Below are positions 17,488-27,014 of a stretch of 64,000 bases of DNA, one piece after another (the stretch's first letter is position 1; the number at the start of each line of letters is the position of its first letter). The stretch is from positions 1-64,000 of the forward strand of contig NZ_FQZO01000012.1 of assembly GCF_900142075.1 (NCBI RefSeq), read 5' to 3'. Source of the stretch: Clostridium amylolyticum. GTDB taxonomy: Bacteria > Bacillota > Clostridia > Clostridiales > Clostridiaceae. Made by a program: the position numbers and the translations under genes. The notes below the pieces were generated by a model, which saw only the letters and a list, made by a program, of their open reading frames with translations, did not search any database and was not told the origin of the DNA.

Positions 17488-18307
17488 TTACATCTAAAAG
17501 CAAGAAGATGTTATTGAGTATAGTAAATATAACTGTAGGAATAATTATAGTTTCCCCTATACTATTTACACTTACCCATAGTTTTATGACTCAAGGAGAA
17601 ATATTTCAGTTTCCTCCTAGGATATTTTCAAAAAAATGTATTTAGGCAATTACAAGCAAGTTGTTCAATCAGTTCCAATATTTAGATTTATATTAAACAG
17701 CATTCTTGTATCATCAGCCGTAACTTTAGGACAAATATTAACAGCTAGCCTTGCAGCTTATGGATTTTCATTTTTTAATTTTAAAGGTAAAAATTTAATT
17801 TTCATTGCTGTACTAGCTACTATGATGATACCAGGGGAAGCAACAATAATTTCAAACTATTTAACTGTGAGTTCTTGGAGGTGGCTTGATAGCTACCAAG
17901 GATTGATATTTCCTTATCTTACTTCTGCTATGGGAATATTTCTCATAAGACAATTTTACTTGACTATCCCTAAAGAGTTAAAAGAAGCATCATTAATTGA
18001 TGGATGTGGAAGTTTTAAATTTTTCACAAAAATAGTGATGCCTATTTCAAAACCTGCAATTGCATCTTTAGGTATATATGTATTTTTAAATACTTGGAAT
18101 CAATATATGTGGCCTCTGTTAATAACTAATGCACCAGAAAAAAGGACTGTTCAAATAGGTATAAGTATGCTGCAGTTCTCTGAGGCTCAGTCCTTCGGTG
18201 TGATATTTGCAGGTATTGTAATGATACTTATACCATCAATTTTTATATTTATATTAGGTCAAAAGCAACTCATTAAAGGAATGACTGCAGGAGCAGTTAA
18301 AGGGTAA
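17484..18307 (+). pseudogene. carbohydrate ABC permease, UgpE/MalG type, frameshifted in an A-run
   Basis: The GTG at 17484 (SD GGAG, overlapping the preceding stop) opens MITSKSKKMLLSIVNITVGI, runs through a first membrane helix to PPRIFSKK and then hits TAG at 17643. The next frame picks up at once as MYLGNYKQVVQSVPIFRFIL and continues to 18307 with all further helices and the EAA loop KEASLIDGCGSFKFFTKIVMP. One more A in the run of seven (17630-17636) restores a single product of about 274 residues, normal for the family. A 7-8 A run is also a site where RNA polymerase can slip, so some full product may be made. Without repair, the 3' part alone lacks the first helix. Confidence 0.8.
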
Positions 18308-18310
18308 AAA

Positions 18311-18341
18311 TAATTTTAAATTCTCAATTCTCAATTTAAAA
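18311..18341. repeat. relic of the MITE-like element end
   Basis: TTTTAAATTCTCAATTCTCA and following AATTTAAAA, between permease and binding-protein genes, match the terminal part of the element at 60203-60397 (CATTCTCAATTCTCAATTCT). Only about 30 bases remain. Confidence 0.4.
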
Positions 18342-18354
18342 AGGGGGTTTTGTA

Positions 18355-19704
18355 ATGAAAAAAAGATTGCTTTCAATAATATTAGCAGCATCCATGGTAA
18401 CTGCGGTGGCTACTGGGTGTACGCAAGAGGCTTCAAGTGAAACTAATAATGAAGGAAAGGGTCAGGAAATTGTGTTTTGGCATTCTATGGGTGGTGCTGG
18501 AGGAGAAACCATAAATAAAATGGTAGAAAACTTCAATAATTCAAGGAAAGATATAAAGGTTACTGCTCAATATCAAGGTTCTTATGATGATGCTATTAAT
18601 AAGATGAAGAGTTCTCAGCAAGGCAATGCAGGCCCAGATGTAATGCAACTTTATGATATAGGAACCAGATGGATGATAGATAGTGGATATTCTGTTCAGA
18701 TACAGAAGCTGGTAGATGAAGATAAATTTGATCTTTCTTCTTTAGAAGAAAACTTGTTAGGGTATTATTCTATTGATAATAAGCTTTATTCTATGCCTTT
18801 TAACTCATCTACACCTATATTATATTATAATAAAACTGCTTTTAAAGATGCAGGACTTGATCCTGAAAAGGCTCCTAAGAATATGGAGGAGCTTAAAGGG
18901 ATGATACCAAAGCTAACTAAAAAGGATGGAAGTGGAAGGGTTACTCAGTATGGATATTCCATGGCGGTTTATGGATGGTTTGTAGAGCAGTTTATGTCTA
19001 AACAGGGGTTGACATTTACAAATAATGAAAACGGAAGAAAAGATAAGGCTACAGCAGTGGAATTTGACAAAAATGGTGGAGGATTAAAAGTACTTAAGTT
19101 ATGGAAAGAGTTAAATGATTCTGGAAATATGGGCAACTTTGGAAGAAAGACAGCAGACACTCAGAATGCATTTAAAGCTGGACAAACTGCTATGTTTATT
19201 GACTCTACAGCTGTACTTAGTTCTATACTTAAGGGAGTAGATGGTAAGTTTGAAGTAGGTACTGCCTTCTTACCGGAAATAACCTCTGGCGATAAAGGTG
19301 GGGTTTCCATAGGTGGAGGTTCCTTATGGATAATGGACAAGAAGGATGATAAAAAGCAGAAAGCTGCTTGGGAGTTTGTTAAATTTATGGTTTCACCTGA
19401 ACAGCAGGTATTATGGAATAAGAATACAGGATACTTTCCAGTAACTAAAAAAGCTTATGATTTGGATGAAATGAAAGAGCATATTAAAAAATATCCTCAG
19501 TTCCAAACTGCTATAGATCAGCTTCATGCATCACCAGTAGAAGCAAGAGGTGCACTTTTAGGTGTATTCCCTGAAGCAAGACAAACTGTGGAAACAAATA
19601 TTGAGAGTATGCTGCAAGGAAAGGTAACTCCTGAACAAGCTGTAGAAAATTCAGCTAAAAACATTAATTCTGCCATAGAGAAATATAATAAGACTAATAA
19701 ATAA
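18355..19704 (+). CDS. extracellular solute-binding lipoprotein, UgpB-like
   Basis: 449 residues with signal peptide and lipobox ATGC (Cys about 22). Family 1 solute-binding fold: VFWHSMGGAGGETINKMVENFN, QGSYDDAINKMKSSQ, GPDVMQLYDIGTRWMIDSG, LYYNKTAFKDAGLDPEKAP. The GSYDxxxxK and QxYxxGTxxM patterns are closest, from memory, to UgpB (glycerol-3-phosphate/glycerophosphodiester). Strong SD AAAGGGGG. It is the last gene of the importer operon. Substrate assignment is tentative; the metallophosphoesterase downstream would fit a phosphodiester theme. Confidence 0.85.
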   Translation: MKKRLLSIILAASMVTAVATGCTQEASSETNNEGKGQEIVFWHSMGGAGGETINKMVENFNNSRKDIKVTAQYQGSYDDAINKMKSSQQGNAGPDVMQLYDIGTRWMIDSGYSVQIQKLVDEDKFDLSSLEENLLGYYSIDNKLYSMPFNSSTPILYYNKTAFKDAGLDPEKAPKNMEELKGMIPKLTKKDGSGRVTQYGYSMAVYGWFVEQFMSKQGLTFTNNENGRKDKATAVEFDKNGGGLKVLKLWKELNDSGNMGNFGRKTADTQNAFKAGQTAMFIDSTAVLSSILKGVDGKFEVGTAFLPEITSGDKGGVSIGGGSLWIMDKKDDKKQKAAWEFVKFMVSPEQQVLWNKNTGYFPVTKKAYDLDEMKEHIKKYPQFQTAIDQLHASPVEARGALLGVFPEARQTVETNIESMLQGKVTPEQAVENSAKNINSAIEKYNKTNK

Positions 19705-19712
19705 ATTTCTAT

Positions 19713-19745
19713 AAAAGCATCAGGTATTCCTGGTGCTTTTATTAT
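19713..19745 (+). terminator. terminator of the sugar/G3P importer operon
   Basis: AAAAGCATCAGG pairs with CCTGGTGCTTTT, then ATTATTG. Confidence 0.75.
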
Positions 19746-19840
19746 TGAAAATTAACCTGTTGCTATAATCTAGAATTAATTCTATCATTAACTTAATATC
19801 TTATAATAATAGAATTAATTTTCAAGAGGAGGTATTTATT

Positions 19841-20788
19841 ATGAAGCGAATTATTTCAATTATTGCTGTTATTGCAGTAGTAATCTTATATATAGGAATT
19901 AATAAGTATATGAAAAAACCTGAAGCTGTAGTTGTTAGCAGTTTAAGGGTAGGAGATAGCTATAATGCAGACTTAAGCTTTTCTGTCCTTGGAGATGTGC
20001 ATACAAAAGATGATCACTTTAAGGAAGCGATATTAGAGCTATATGGAATTAATCCTAAAATGGATGCTTTAGTGCTAAATGGAGATACAGTGGATGAAGG
20101 AACCATTAAGGATTATGAGATTATTAAAAACTCTCTTAATAAAAATAAAAAACATCTTCCTAAAACAATTATTAAAAATATAGGAAATCATGAATTTTTT
20201 GATTATAAAAAGGAAATTAACTCTCCAGAGGATGTATTAGTTTTCATCAAAAGATATTTAGAGTTTTCAGGAGAAAATAAAGTATATCATGATAGATGGA
20301 TAAAGGATTATCATTTTATATCTTTAGGCTCTGAGGATGGAAATTCTAAAACAGCAAATTCTGTTAAGGCTCATATATCAAAGGAACAGCTACAGTGGTT
20401 AAAAGAAAAACTGTCAGAAAAACATATTAAAGGTAAGCCTATATTTGTATTTTTACATCAAAATTTAAATAAGACTTCTGGAGGGTGGGTAGGAACTGAC
20501 CATGGTGAAGAATTAAAAAAGATATTATCACAGTACCCTGAGGTAATTATTTTTAATTCGCACACTCATCAATCTTTAAAGCACAATAATGTAAAGCCTA
20601 ATGAGCCTTACACAGTAGTTCACACTGGTGCAGTAAAGTATACAATATTATTTAATGAAGGTAAAATGGAAAGAGTCCCATACAATCAAGGTTTGTATGT
20701 AGAGGTAAAAGGAAATAATGTCACTATTAAAGGTATTGATTTTAAAGAGAAAAGTTGGATTTTTAAGCAAGAAGTAGTTGGTAAATAA
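19841..20788 (+). CDS. membrane-anchored metallophosphoesterase
   Basis: 315 residues. An N-terminal hydrophobic helix (about 4-22) anchors or exports it. The calcineurin-like five-block metal site is complete: GDVHTKDDHF, LNGDTVDEG, IGNHEF, FLHQN and FNSHTHQS. Such enzymes hydrolyse phosphomono- or diesters outside the membrane. Own SD AGAGGAGG and its own AT-rich promoter region; not clearly in the preceding operon because a terminator intervenes. Substrate unknown. Confidence 0.85.
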   Translation: MKRIISIIAVIAVVILYIGINKYMKKPEAVVVSSLRVGDSYNADLSFSVLGDVHTKDDHFKEAILELYGINPKMDALVLNGDTVDEGTIKDYEIIKNSLNKNKKHLPKTIIKNIGNHEFFDYKKEINSPEDVLVFIKRYLEFSGENKVYHDRWIKDYHFISLGSEDGNSKTANSVKAHISKEQLQWLKEKLSEKHIKGKPIFVFLHQNLNKTSGGWVGTDHGEELKKILSQYPEVIIFNSHTHQSLKHNNVKPNEPYTVVHTGAVKYTILFNEGKMERVPYNQGLYVEVKGNNVTIKGIDFKEKSWIFKQEVVGK

Positions 20789-20867
20789 TCATAGAATATT
20801 TTCTTTCTCACCATATGTATAAATTTAGGGGTATAATATAAATAAAAACTAACTTGGGGGGATACAA

Positions 20868-22892
20868 ATGGAAAATTTAAAAATTGACGATTTTACTAGG
20901 TATAAATTTTTATCTGGTGTAAAACATTCTCCAAATGGTAGCCATGCATGCTTTGTAGTGCATAATATGGATTTTGAAGAAAACAAGTACCTTTCAAATC
21001 TTTGGCTTATGGATGTAGAAAGTGAAAAATATAAACAGCTTACATCTTTTGATAGTGAAAGAAGCTTTTTATGGCTAGATGATGAGGATATTATTTTTCC
21101 AGATGTAAGAGATTCAAAGGACAAGGAAAAAGTTCAGGCACTAGAAGAATTTACTCAGTTTTATAAAATAAATATCCATGGCGGAGAAGCCGTAAAATAT
21201 TTTAGAATACCAAGAAATGTTAGCTCTATAAAAAAAGTTGATGAGGACACTTTCATATTTACTTCTCAGTATAAGATAAATGAAAAGGATATGAATGCTT
21301 TAAGTGATGAAGAAAAGAGTAAAGTTCTGAAAGAAAAGAAAGAAGAAAAGGATTATGAAGTTTTAGAAGAGATCCCTTTTTGGGCTAATGGCGGGGGCTT
21401 TACTAATAAAAAGAGAAATAGACTATATATTTATCATGTAAGCACAGACAAAATAGATGCTATAACAGAGGAACATACTAATGTAGATTTGTTTAATTTA
21501 GATGATACAAGAACTAAAGCAGTACTATTAATTTCAAATTTTAAAGACAAGATGGCTCTTACTAATAATATTGCAATTTATGATATAAAAAATAACAAAC
21601 TAGAAATTATTAAAGAAGATAATATAGATGGACAAGCTATTCATTTAACCTTAAGCCATAGCTTCGCTGATTTTATAGAAGAAAATAAAATTATATACTC
21701 AGCTACAGACATGAAGCGTTTTGGAGTAAATGAAAATGATAAATTTTATATTATGGATTTAAATAATTTAAAAGCTACTTGTATTACTCCAAGCTTAGAT
21801 GTACCTTTAACAAACTCAGTAGGGTCTGATTGCAGATATGGCGGTTCTTCATTAAAGCAAGTTCAAGATAACTATTTATACTATGTTACCACTGAAGGCC
21901 ATAGTTCATATTTAAATAGGATAAATGCACAAGGCAAAATGGAAAAGTTAACTACTGAAGAGGGCTCTGTAGATGGTATAAGCATAAATAAAGAAAACAT
22001 TTTGTTCATTGGAATGAAAACTAATAAACTTCAAGAAATATATAAACTAAAAAATAATGTAGAAAAACAAGTAACTAGCATAAATACATGGTTAAATTCT
22101 GAAAAGTATTTATCTATACCTGAAAAGATAACTGTAGAAACTGCACCTGGAGTAAATATAGATGGATGGATTTTAAAACCAGTGAATTTTGATGAAAATA
22201 AAAAATATCCTGCCATATTAGATATTCATGGAGGGCCAAAAACCGTATATGGTACAGTGTTCTATCATGAAATGCAGTATTGGGCTAATGAAGGCTATGT
22301 GGTATTCTTCTGTAACCCTAGAGGAAGCGATGGTAAAGGTAATGAATTTGCAGATATTAGAGGCAAATATGGCACCATAGATTATGACGACTTAATGAAG
22401 TTTACTGATGAGGTTATTAAAAAATACAGCTTTGTTGATAGTGAAAAAATAGGAGTTACTGGTGGGTCCTATGGTGGTTTTATGACCAACTGGATAATAG
22501 GCCACACTGATAGATTTAAAGCAGCAGCTTCTCAAAGAAGTATATCCAACTGGATCTCAAAATTCTGTACTACAGATATAGGATATTTCTTTGTAGAAGA
22601 TCAAAATGCAGCTACTCCTTGGGACAATCATGAAAAGCTATGGGAGCATTCACCTTTGAAATATGCTGATAAAGTTAAAACCCCTACTCTTTTCATTCAT
22701 TCCGAAGAGGACTATAGATGTTGGCTAGCAGAGGGAATTCAGATGTTTACAGCCTTAAAATATCATGGAGTAGAAGCAAGGCTATGCATGTTCAGAGGTG
22801 AAAATCATGAGCTTAGCAGAAGTGGAAAACCAAAGCATAGATTAAGAAGATTAAGGGAAATAACAGATTGGTTTAATATTTATCTTAAATAA
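20868..22892 (+). CDS. S9 family peptidase (acylaminoacyl-peptidase/DPP-like)
   Basis: 674 residues without signal peptide. N-terminal beta-propeller (about 1-405), then an alpha/beta-hydrolase domain: LDIHGGPKTVYG oxyanion region, catalytic Ser in GVTGGSYGGFMTNW (about 537), Asp in SEEDYRCW and His in GENHELSRSGKP. The propeller filters substrates so that only short peptides or acylated amino acids are cut. SD GGGGGG. Single gene with promoter-like sequence TATAAT just upstream and a terminator downstream. Confidence 0.9.
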   Translation: MENLKIDDFTRYKFLSGVKHSPNGSHACFVVHNMDFEENKYLSNLWLMDVESEKYKQLTSFDSERSFLWLDDEDIIFPDVRDSKDKEKVQALEEFTQFYKINIHGGEAVKYFRIPRNVSSIKKVDEDTFIFTSQYKINEKDMNALSDEEKSKVLKEKKEEKDYEVLEEIPFWANGGGFTNKKRNRLYIYHVSTDKIDAITEEHTNVDLFNLDDTRTKAVLLISNFKDKMALTNNIAIYDIKNNKLEIIKEDNIDGQAIHLTLSHSFADFIEENKIIYSATDMKRFGVNENDKFYIMDLNNLKATCITPSLDVPLTNSVGSDCRYGGSSLKQVQDNYLYYVTTEGHSSYLNRINAQGKMEKLTTEEGSVDGISINKENILFIGMKTNKLQEIYKLKNNVEKQVTSINTWLNSEKYLSIPEKITVETAPGVNIDGWILKPVNFDENKKYPAILDIHGGPKTVYGTVFYHEMQYWANEGYVVFFCNPRGSDGKGNEFADIRGKYGTIDYDDLMKFTDEVIKKYSFVDSEKIGVTGGSYGGFMTNWIIGHTDRFKAAASQRSISNWISKFCTTDIGYFFVEDQNAATPWDNHEKLWEHSPLKYADKVKTPTLFIHSEEDYRCWLAEGIQMFTALKYHGVEARLCMFRGENHELSRSGKPKHRLRRLREITDWFNIYLK

Positions 22893-22930
22893 AAAATAAT
22901 AGCAATGGTATAAAAATACTTAAAATTTTA

Positions 22931-22990
22931 AAAGTGCCAAGGGCAAATGTTTATTAATGAACAGTTGACCTTGGTACTTTATATTTTTAT
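22931..22990 (+). terminator. terminator after the S9 peptidase
   Basis: AAGTGCCAAGG pairs with CCTTGGTACTT around a long loop, followed by TATATTTTT. Confidence 0.7.
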
Positions 22991-23086
22991 AAGTTTATAC
23001 TAAGCTATTGTATCATTATCAACATATGTTATAATATTAATGGCCATAATATATTATGGAATAAATATTATTAGGAGGTATTAATT

Positions 23087-23638
23087 ATGAAACTGAAAGG
23101 ACTATTATTATCTTTAACTGCAGCTGCTGTTATTCTATCAGGGTGTGGAGCTAAAGCCGCAAAAGATACTAAGACAACTGATGATAAGAAGACAGATGTA
23201 GTATCCGGTGCTTCTATAGCAAAAGATGAGACAACCTTGGAAAAAGCGTTAAGTAAAGATGGAACATGGATTATCGTTTTAAAAAGTGATTTAACTGTGA
23301 ATAAAGATCTAGTAATGGAAGGAGAATTTACAAAGGCAGACAAAAATGATGCGTCTAAAAAGGTTCCAGCAGGACGTAAATTAGCCCTTTATGATCAAGA
23401 TGATAAAAAGGTAAAGACTGCTTCTTATACCTTAAAAGCACCTAAATTAACTGTTAAGAGCCAGGATGCTAAAATTCAAGGTGGGAACTTTGTTGGTGAT
23501 GTTTATGTAGAAGCTAAGGGATTCTCTATAGTAGATGGTAAAGTAGAAGGAAATGTTTACTTTGCTAATGAAGAAGCAAAAAATTCATTTAAGATGGACA
23601 AAGGTTCTGTAACTGGAAAAGTAGAGATTAAAAAGTAA
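23087..23638 (+). CDS. hypothetical lipoprotein with repetitive beta strands
   Basis: 183 residues. Signal peptide and lipobox LSGC (Cys about 20). The mature part is Lys/Asp-rich and predicted as regular beta strands (DLTVNKDLVMEGEF, KLTVKSQDAKIQGGNFVGDV, YVEAKGFSIVDGKVEGNVYF, SFKMDKGSVTGKVEIKK), like a small right-handed beta solenoid similar in feel to bactofilin-type repeats. No family was recognised with confidence. SD AGGAGG. Monocistronic, surface-exposed by inference. Confidence 0.7.
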   Translation: MKLKGLLLSLTAAAVILSGCGAKAAKDTKTTDDKKTDVVSGASIAKDETTLEKALSKDGTWIIVLKSDLTVNKDLVMEGEFTKADKNDASKKVPAGRKLALYDQDDKKVKTASYTLKAPKLTVKSQDAKIQGGNFVGDVYVEAKGFSIVDGKVEGNVYFANEEAKNSFKMDKGSVTGKVEIKK

Positions 23639-23662
23639 ATCTGTGTACATATGTTAATTTAT

Positions 23663-23712
23663 ATAAAAAGTCTTCTAGAAGTTTTTAAAACTTCTAGAAG
23701 ACTTTTTATTAT
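23663..23712. terminator. bidirectional terminator between converging genes
   Basis: AAAAAGTCTTCTAGAAGTTT pairs with AAACTTCTAGAAGACTTTTT; it serves the lipoprotein gene and fprA. Confidence 0.9.
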
Positions 23713-24896
23713 AACTTTTGTACAAAGTTATACCCATATTCTTTACAAAGTTCAATAGCTTCATCGTTAGGATTCCATAGAACTTTGATTCCGTCGTCTA
23801 TTATATCCATTCCTGCTTCTTTAAGCTTTGTAGTTATTACTTTTGTGCATTCAACACTCCAACCATAAGAGCCAAAGGCAGCGGCTTTTTTATTTTTAAA
23901 CTCCAACCCTTTTATCATTTCTAAAAGACCTGCAGCGGAAAACATAATAGTTTTATCTATGGTTGGAGAACCTACCATTATGGCCTTAGATTTAAATACT
24001 TCTGTTATAATATCGTTTTTATCGGTTTTAGATACGTTATATATTTTTATTAAAACATCTTTATCAGCTTTTCTTATACCTTCAGCAATGGCTTCTGCCA
24101 TTCTTCTAGTACCTTCCCACATACTGTCATACAATAATGTAATTTGGTTTTCTTGATAATTATCTGCCCATTCTAAATACTTTTTGATTATCTGTGTAGG
24201 ATCGTCTCTCCAAATAACTCCATGACTAGTACATATTAGATTTACAGGAAGGTTGAGGCCTAGAACTTCCTCAATTTTATTTTTAACTAATTTACTAAAA
24301 GGAGTTAGTATATTTGCATAATATTTGATAGCTTCTTGAAATAATTCACATTGATCTACACAATCATTATATATTTCCTCAGAAGCATAATGCTGACCAA
24401 AAGCGTCGTTACTAAATAAAATATTGTCACCACTCATATAAGTGAACATTGTGTCAGGCCAGTGAAGCATTCTAGCTTCAACAAAAGTAAGTTTGCTTTC
24501 ACCAATATCTAAAGTATCTCCAGTTTTTACAGGGACAAAGTTCCAATCCTTGTGATAATGACCTTTAATGGACTTAATACCGTTGTTAGTACAGTAAATG
24601 GGGGTATCAGGTATTTCTCTCATAAGCTCTAAAAGAGCTCCACTATGGTCTATTTCAGCATGATTAATAATTATATAGTCAATATCCTTTAAGTCGATCT
24701 CTTTTTTTAAGTTTTCCACAAATTCCTTTGTATATGGAATCCAAACTGTATCAATAAGAACATTTTTCTTATCTCTTATAAGATAAGAGTTATAGGATGA
24801 GCCCCTATGGGTGGAGTATTCATTTCCATGAAATTTTTTTAAATCCCAATCAATTTTTCCTACCCAAGAAACCTTGTCTGTAATTTTGTTCTTCAT
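23709..24896 (-). CDS. fprA: FprA family A-type flavoprotein (flavodiiron protein)
   Basis: 395 residues: a metallo-beta-lactamase-like diiron domain (about 1-250) followed by a flavodoxin FMN domain (about 252-395). Iron ligands are visible in NHAEIDHSG (H-x-E-x-D-H pattern), MLHWPDTM, FSNDAFGQHY and TSHGVIWR; FMN loops are LYDSMWEGTRRMAEA and GSPTIDKT. These enzymes reduce O2 to water (or NO to N2O) using rubredoxin and protect anaerobes in brief air exposure. SD TAGGAGGT on the minus strand. Stands alone. Confidence 0.94.
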   Translation of the reverse strand: MKNKITDKVSWVGKIDWDLKKFHGNEYSTHRGSSYNSYLIRDKKNVLIDTVWIPYTKEFVENLKKEIDLKDIDYIIINHAEIDHSGALLELMREIPDTPIYCTNNGIKSIKGHYHKDWNFVPVKTGDTLDIGESKLTFVEARMLHWPDTMFTYMSGDNILFSNDAFGQHYASEEIYNDCVDQCELFQEAIKYYANILTPFSKLVKNKIEEVLGLNLPVNLICTSHGVIWRDDPTQIIKKYLEWADNYQENQITLLYDSMWEGTRRMAEAIAEGIRKADKDVLIKIYNVSKTDKNDIITEVFKSKAIMVGSPTIDKTIMFSAAGLLEMIKGLEFKNKKAAAFGSYGWSVECTKVITTKLKEAGMDIIDDGIKVLWNPNDEAIELCKEYGYNFVQKL

Positions 24897-25206
24897 AAAA
24901 TACCTCCTAAAATATTGGAATTAATATAAATATTGTAGCATTTAATGAATAATCTTTGTTAAAGAATAATCTTAATATTCTGTAAAATTTATTCTGTAAC
25001 ATAATACCTTTAATATTATAGACATTAAGTTAAATTATTAACCTAAATAAACGTATATAAACAGTTAGAAATATTAATCCTTAAGAAAAAAATAAATTTT
25101 TATGATATTATTTTATATAAGGGTTTAAATAAATTATTATTTTGGAGAAAAGAGGTGAAAGTAGTAAGCTTACTATTAAATTTAAGTAAACTTGCTATAG
25201 ATAAGA
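24897..25206. other. 310-base divergent intergenic region
   Basis: Very AT-rich; it must hold the diverging promoters of fprA and pepF. Near its right end a GTG at 25155 with upstream GGAG opens a 20-codon frame (VKVVSLLLNLSKLAIDKNGK) that stops at 25215-25217, just past the pepF ATG. This may be a coupling leader peptide. No conserved RNA or further gene was seen. Confidence 0.45.
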
Positions 25207-26994
25207 ATGGAAAATAATAACAGTAGTATGCAGTGGAGTTTAAAAGAACTATATTCTTCTTTTAACGGGGAAGACTTTCAGAAGGATTTAGAATTATTAG
25301 ATTATAAGATAGACTATTTTATTAACTGGAGCAATGTAAATTTAAATGGTTATGAAAATATAGTAAATAAGATAGAAGAATATATAAATTTAATGAAGGA
25401 GTATAAAGGTATTTCAGGAAGATTAAGTTCTTTTGCTAGCCTTAGGGTTTCTGCTGATGCTAATTGCAGTGATGCCAAGAAATATATAGATATTATTGAA
25501 AAAAAGAATACTAGAATAACAGCAGTTCAGGTTAAGTTTTCAAAATGGCTTATAGGTATTAAAGACCTACAAGAAAGTATAAATTCTTCAAAACTTCTAA
25601 AAGAGCATGAGTTTTATTTACAAGAGATAATTACAAATAACAACCATATATTAAGCGAAAAAGAAGAAATGATTATATCTAAAATGAAGTTAACTGGATC
25701 AAGTGCCTGGGCAAACTTAAAAAATTCCTTGGCTTCAAATCTTTTGGTGGATATTGATATAGATGGTAAAACACAAGAAATTGGCATTAATAATATAAAG
25801 AATATGTACTTTAGTAATAATAGTGACCTTAGAAAAAAAGCCTTTTATGCAGAAAGAAAAAGCAATGAAAAAATTGCGGAGGGAGTAGCAGCGGCATTAA
25901 ATGGTATTAAGGGAGAAGTACTAACCTTATGCGAAATTAAAGGATATAATTCTCCATTAAATAAAACCCTTGAAGATTCCAGAATGGATGAAGAAACCTT
26001 AAATACTATGTTGAAGGTTATGAAGGAAAATTTAGGTGAGTTTAAACCATATTATTTAAAAAAAGCACAATTACTAGGGCATAAGGATAAATTACCTTTT
26101 TATGATATCATGGCACCTGTAGGAAAATTAGATAAAGAATATACCTTTGAAGAGGCTAGAGATTTTATTGTTAAGCACTATAGCTCCTTTTCAAAGGATA
26201 TGGGAGATTTAGCTTTAAGGGCTTTTAATAGTAGGTGGATAGATGCTGAAGTGAGAGAAGGAAAGAGAAGTGGAGCTTTCTGCAGCAACCTCCATTCTAT
26301 AGGAGAAAGTAGAGTATTGTGCAGCTTTAGTGGTAGTTTTAAGAATGTATGTACCATAGCACATGAACTAGGACATGCTTATCATGGAAGTATCCTGCAA
26401 AAGGAAAGTGTACTTAATTCATCCTATCCTATGCCGCTGGCTGAAACTGCATCTATATTTGCAGAAAATATAGTGAGAAATGCAGCCTTAGAAGAAGCGG
26501 ATAAGGAAGAAAGCCTAGTGATATTAGGGGCCGAACTTATAAACTGCAGTAGCGTTATAGTGGACATATACTCTAGATTCCTATTTGAAAAAGAGCTGTT
26601 TGAAAGAAGAAGAGAGTCTCAGTTACCATTGAAAGAAATTAAAGAATTAATGGTATGGGCTCAAAAAGAAGCTTATGGTGATGCCATTTTAGAAGAGACC
26701 TTTGATGCTTTCGGCTGGATTCATAAACCACATTATTATTATGCGGAAAGGAATTTCTATAACTTCCCTTATGCTTTTGGTCTTTTATTTGCAAAGGGAC
26801 TTTATAGCATATATCTAAAGGAAGGAAATGATTTTATTAATAAATATAATGAAGTATTAAGATTAACTGGACAGGCAAACATATATGATGTGGCTAAGTA
26901 TGCAGGTATAGATATACATGATGAAGAATTTTGGCAAGGTTCCATGGATATGATTAAAAAAGATATAGAGAAATTTTGTAATATTGATATTTAA
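25207..26994 (+). CDS. pepF: M3 family oligoendopeptidase
   Basis: A 595-residue cytosolic zinc endopeptidase that cuts short peptides. The N-terminal helical half begins MQWSLKELYSSFNGEDF (from residue 8); the zinc site HELGHAYHG is at about residues 387-395, and the third-ligand Glu in the helix AETASIFAE. No good SD stands before ATG 25207; a short upstream frame overlapping the start may provide coupling, and ATG 25228 is an alternative start. The SGNH gene follows after 20 bases, so the two form a likely operon. Confidence 0.92.
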   Translation: MENNNSSMQWSLKELYSSFNGEDFQKDLELLDYKIDYFINWSNVNLNGYENIVNKIEEYINLMKEYKGISGRLSSFASLRVSADANCSDAKKYIDIIEKKNTRITAVQVKFSKWLIGIKDLQESINSSKLLKEHEFYLQEIITNNNHILSEKEEMIISKMKLTGSSAWANLKNSLASNLLVDIDIDGKTQEIGINNIKNMYFSNNSDLRKKAFYAERKSNEKIAEGVAAALNGIKGEVLTLCEIKGYNSPLNKTLEDSRMDEETLNTMLKVMKENLGEFKPYYLKKAQLLGHKDKLPFYDIMAPVGKLDKEYTFEEARDFIVKHYSSFSKDMGDLALRAFNSRWIDAEVREGKRSGAFCSNLHSIGESRVLCSFSGSFKNVCTIAHELGHAYHGSILQKESVLNSSYPMPLAETASIFAENIVRNAALEEADKEESLVILGAELINCSSVIVDIYSRFLFEKELFERRRESQLPLKEIKELMVWAQKEAYGDAILEETFDAFGWIHKPHYYYAERNFYNFPYAFGLLFAKGLYSIYLKEGNDFINKYNEVLRLTGQANIYDVAKYAGIDIHDEEFWQGSMDMIKKDIEKFCNIDI

Positions 26995-27014
26995 ATATAT
27001 AAAGAGGGTATATT

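Noticed and set aside
17630..17645. Stop inside the sugar permease, considered as stop-codon recoding
   Set aside because: The stop is TAG in a frame that loses similarity just before it; the true continuation is in another frame. A frameshift is the simpler reading.
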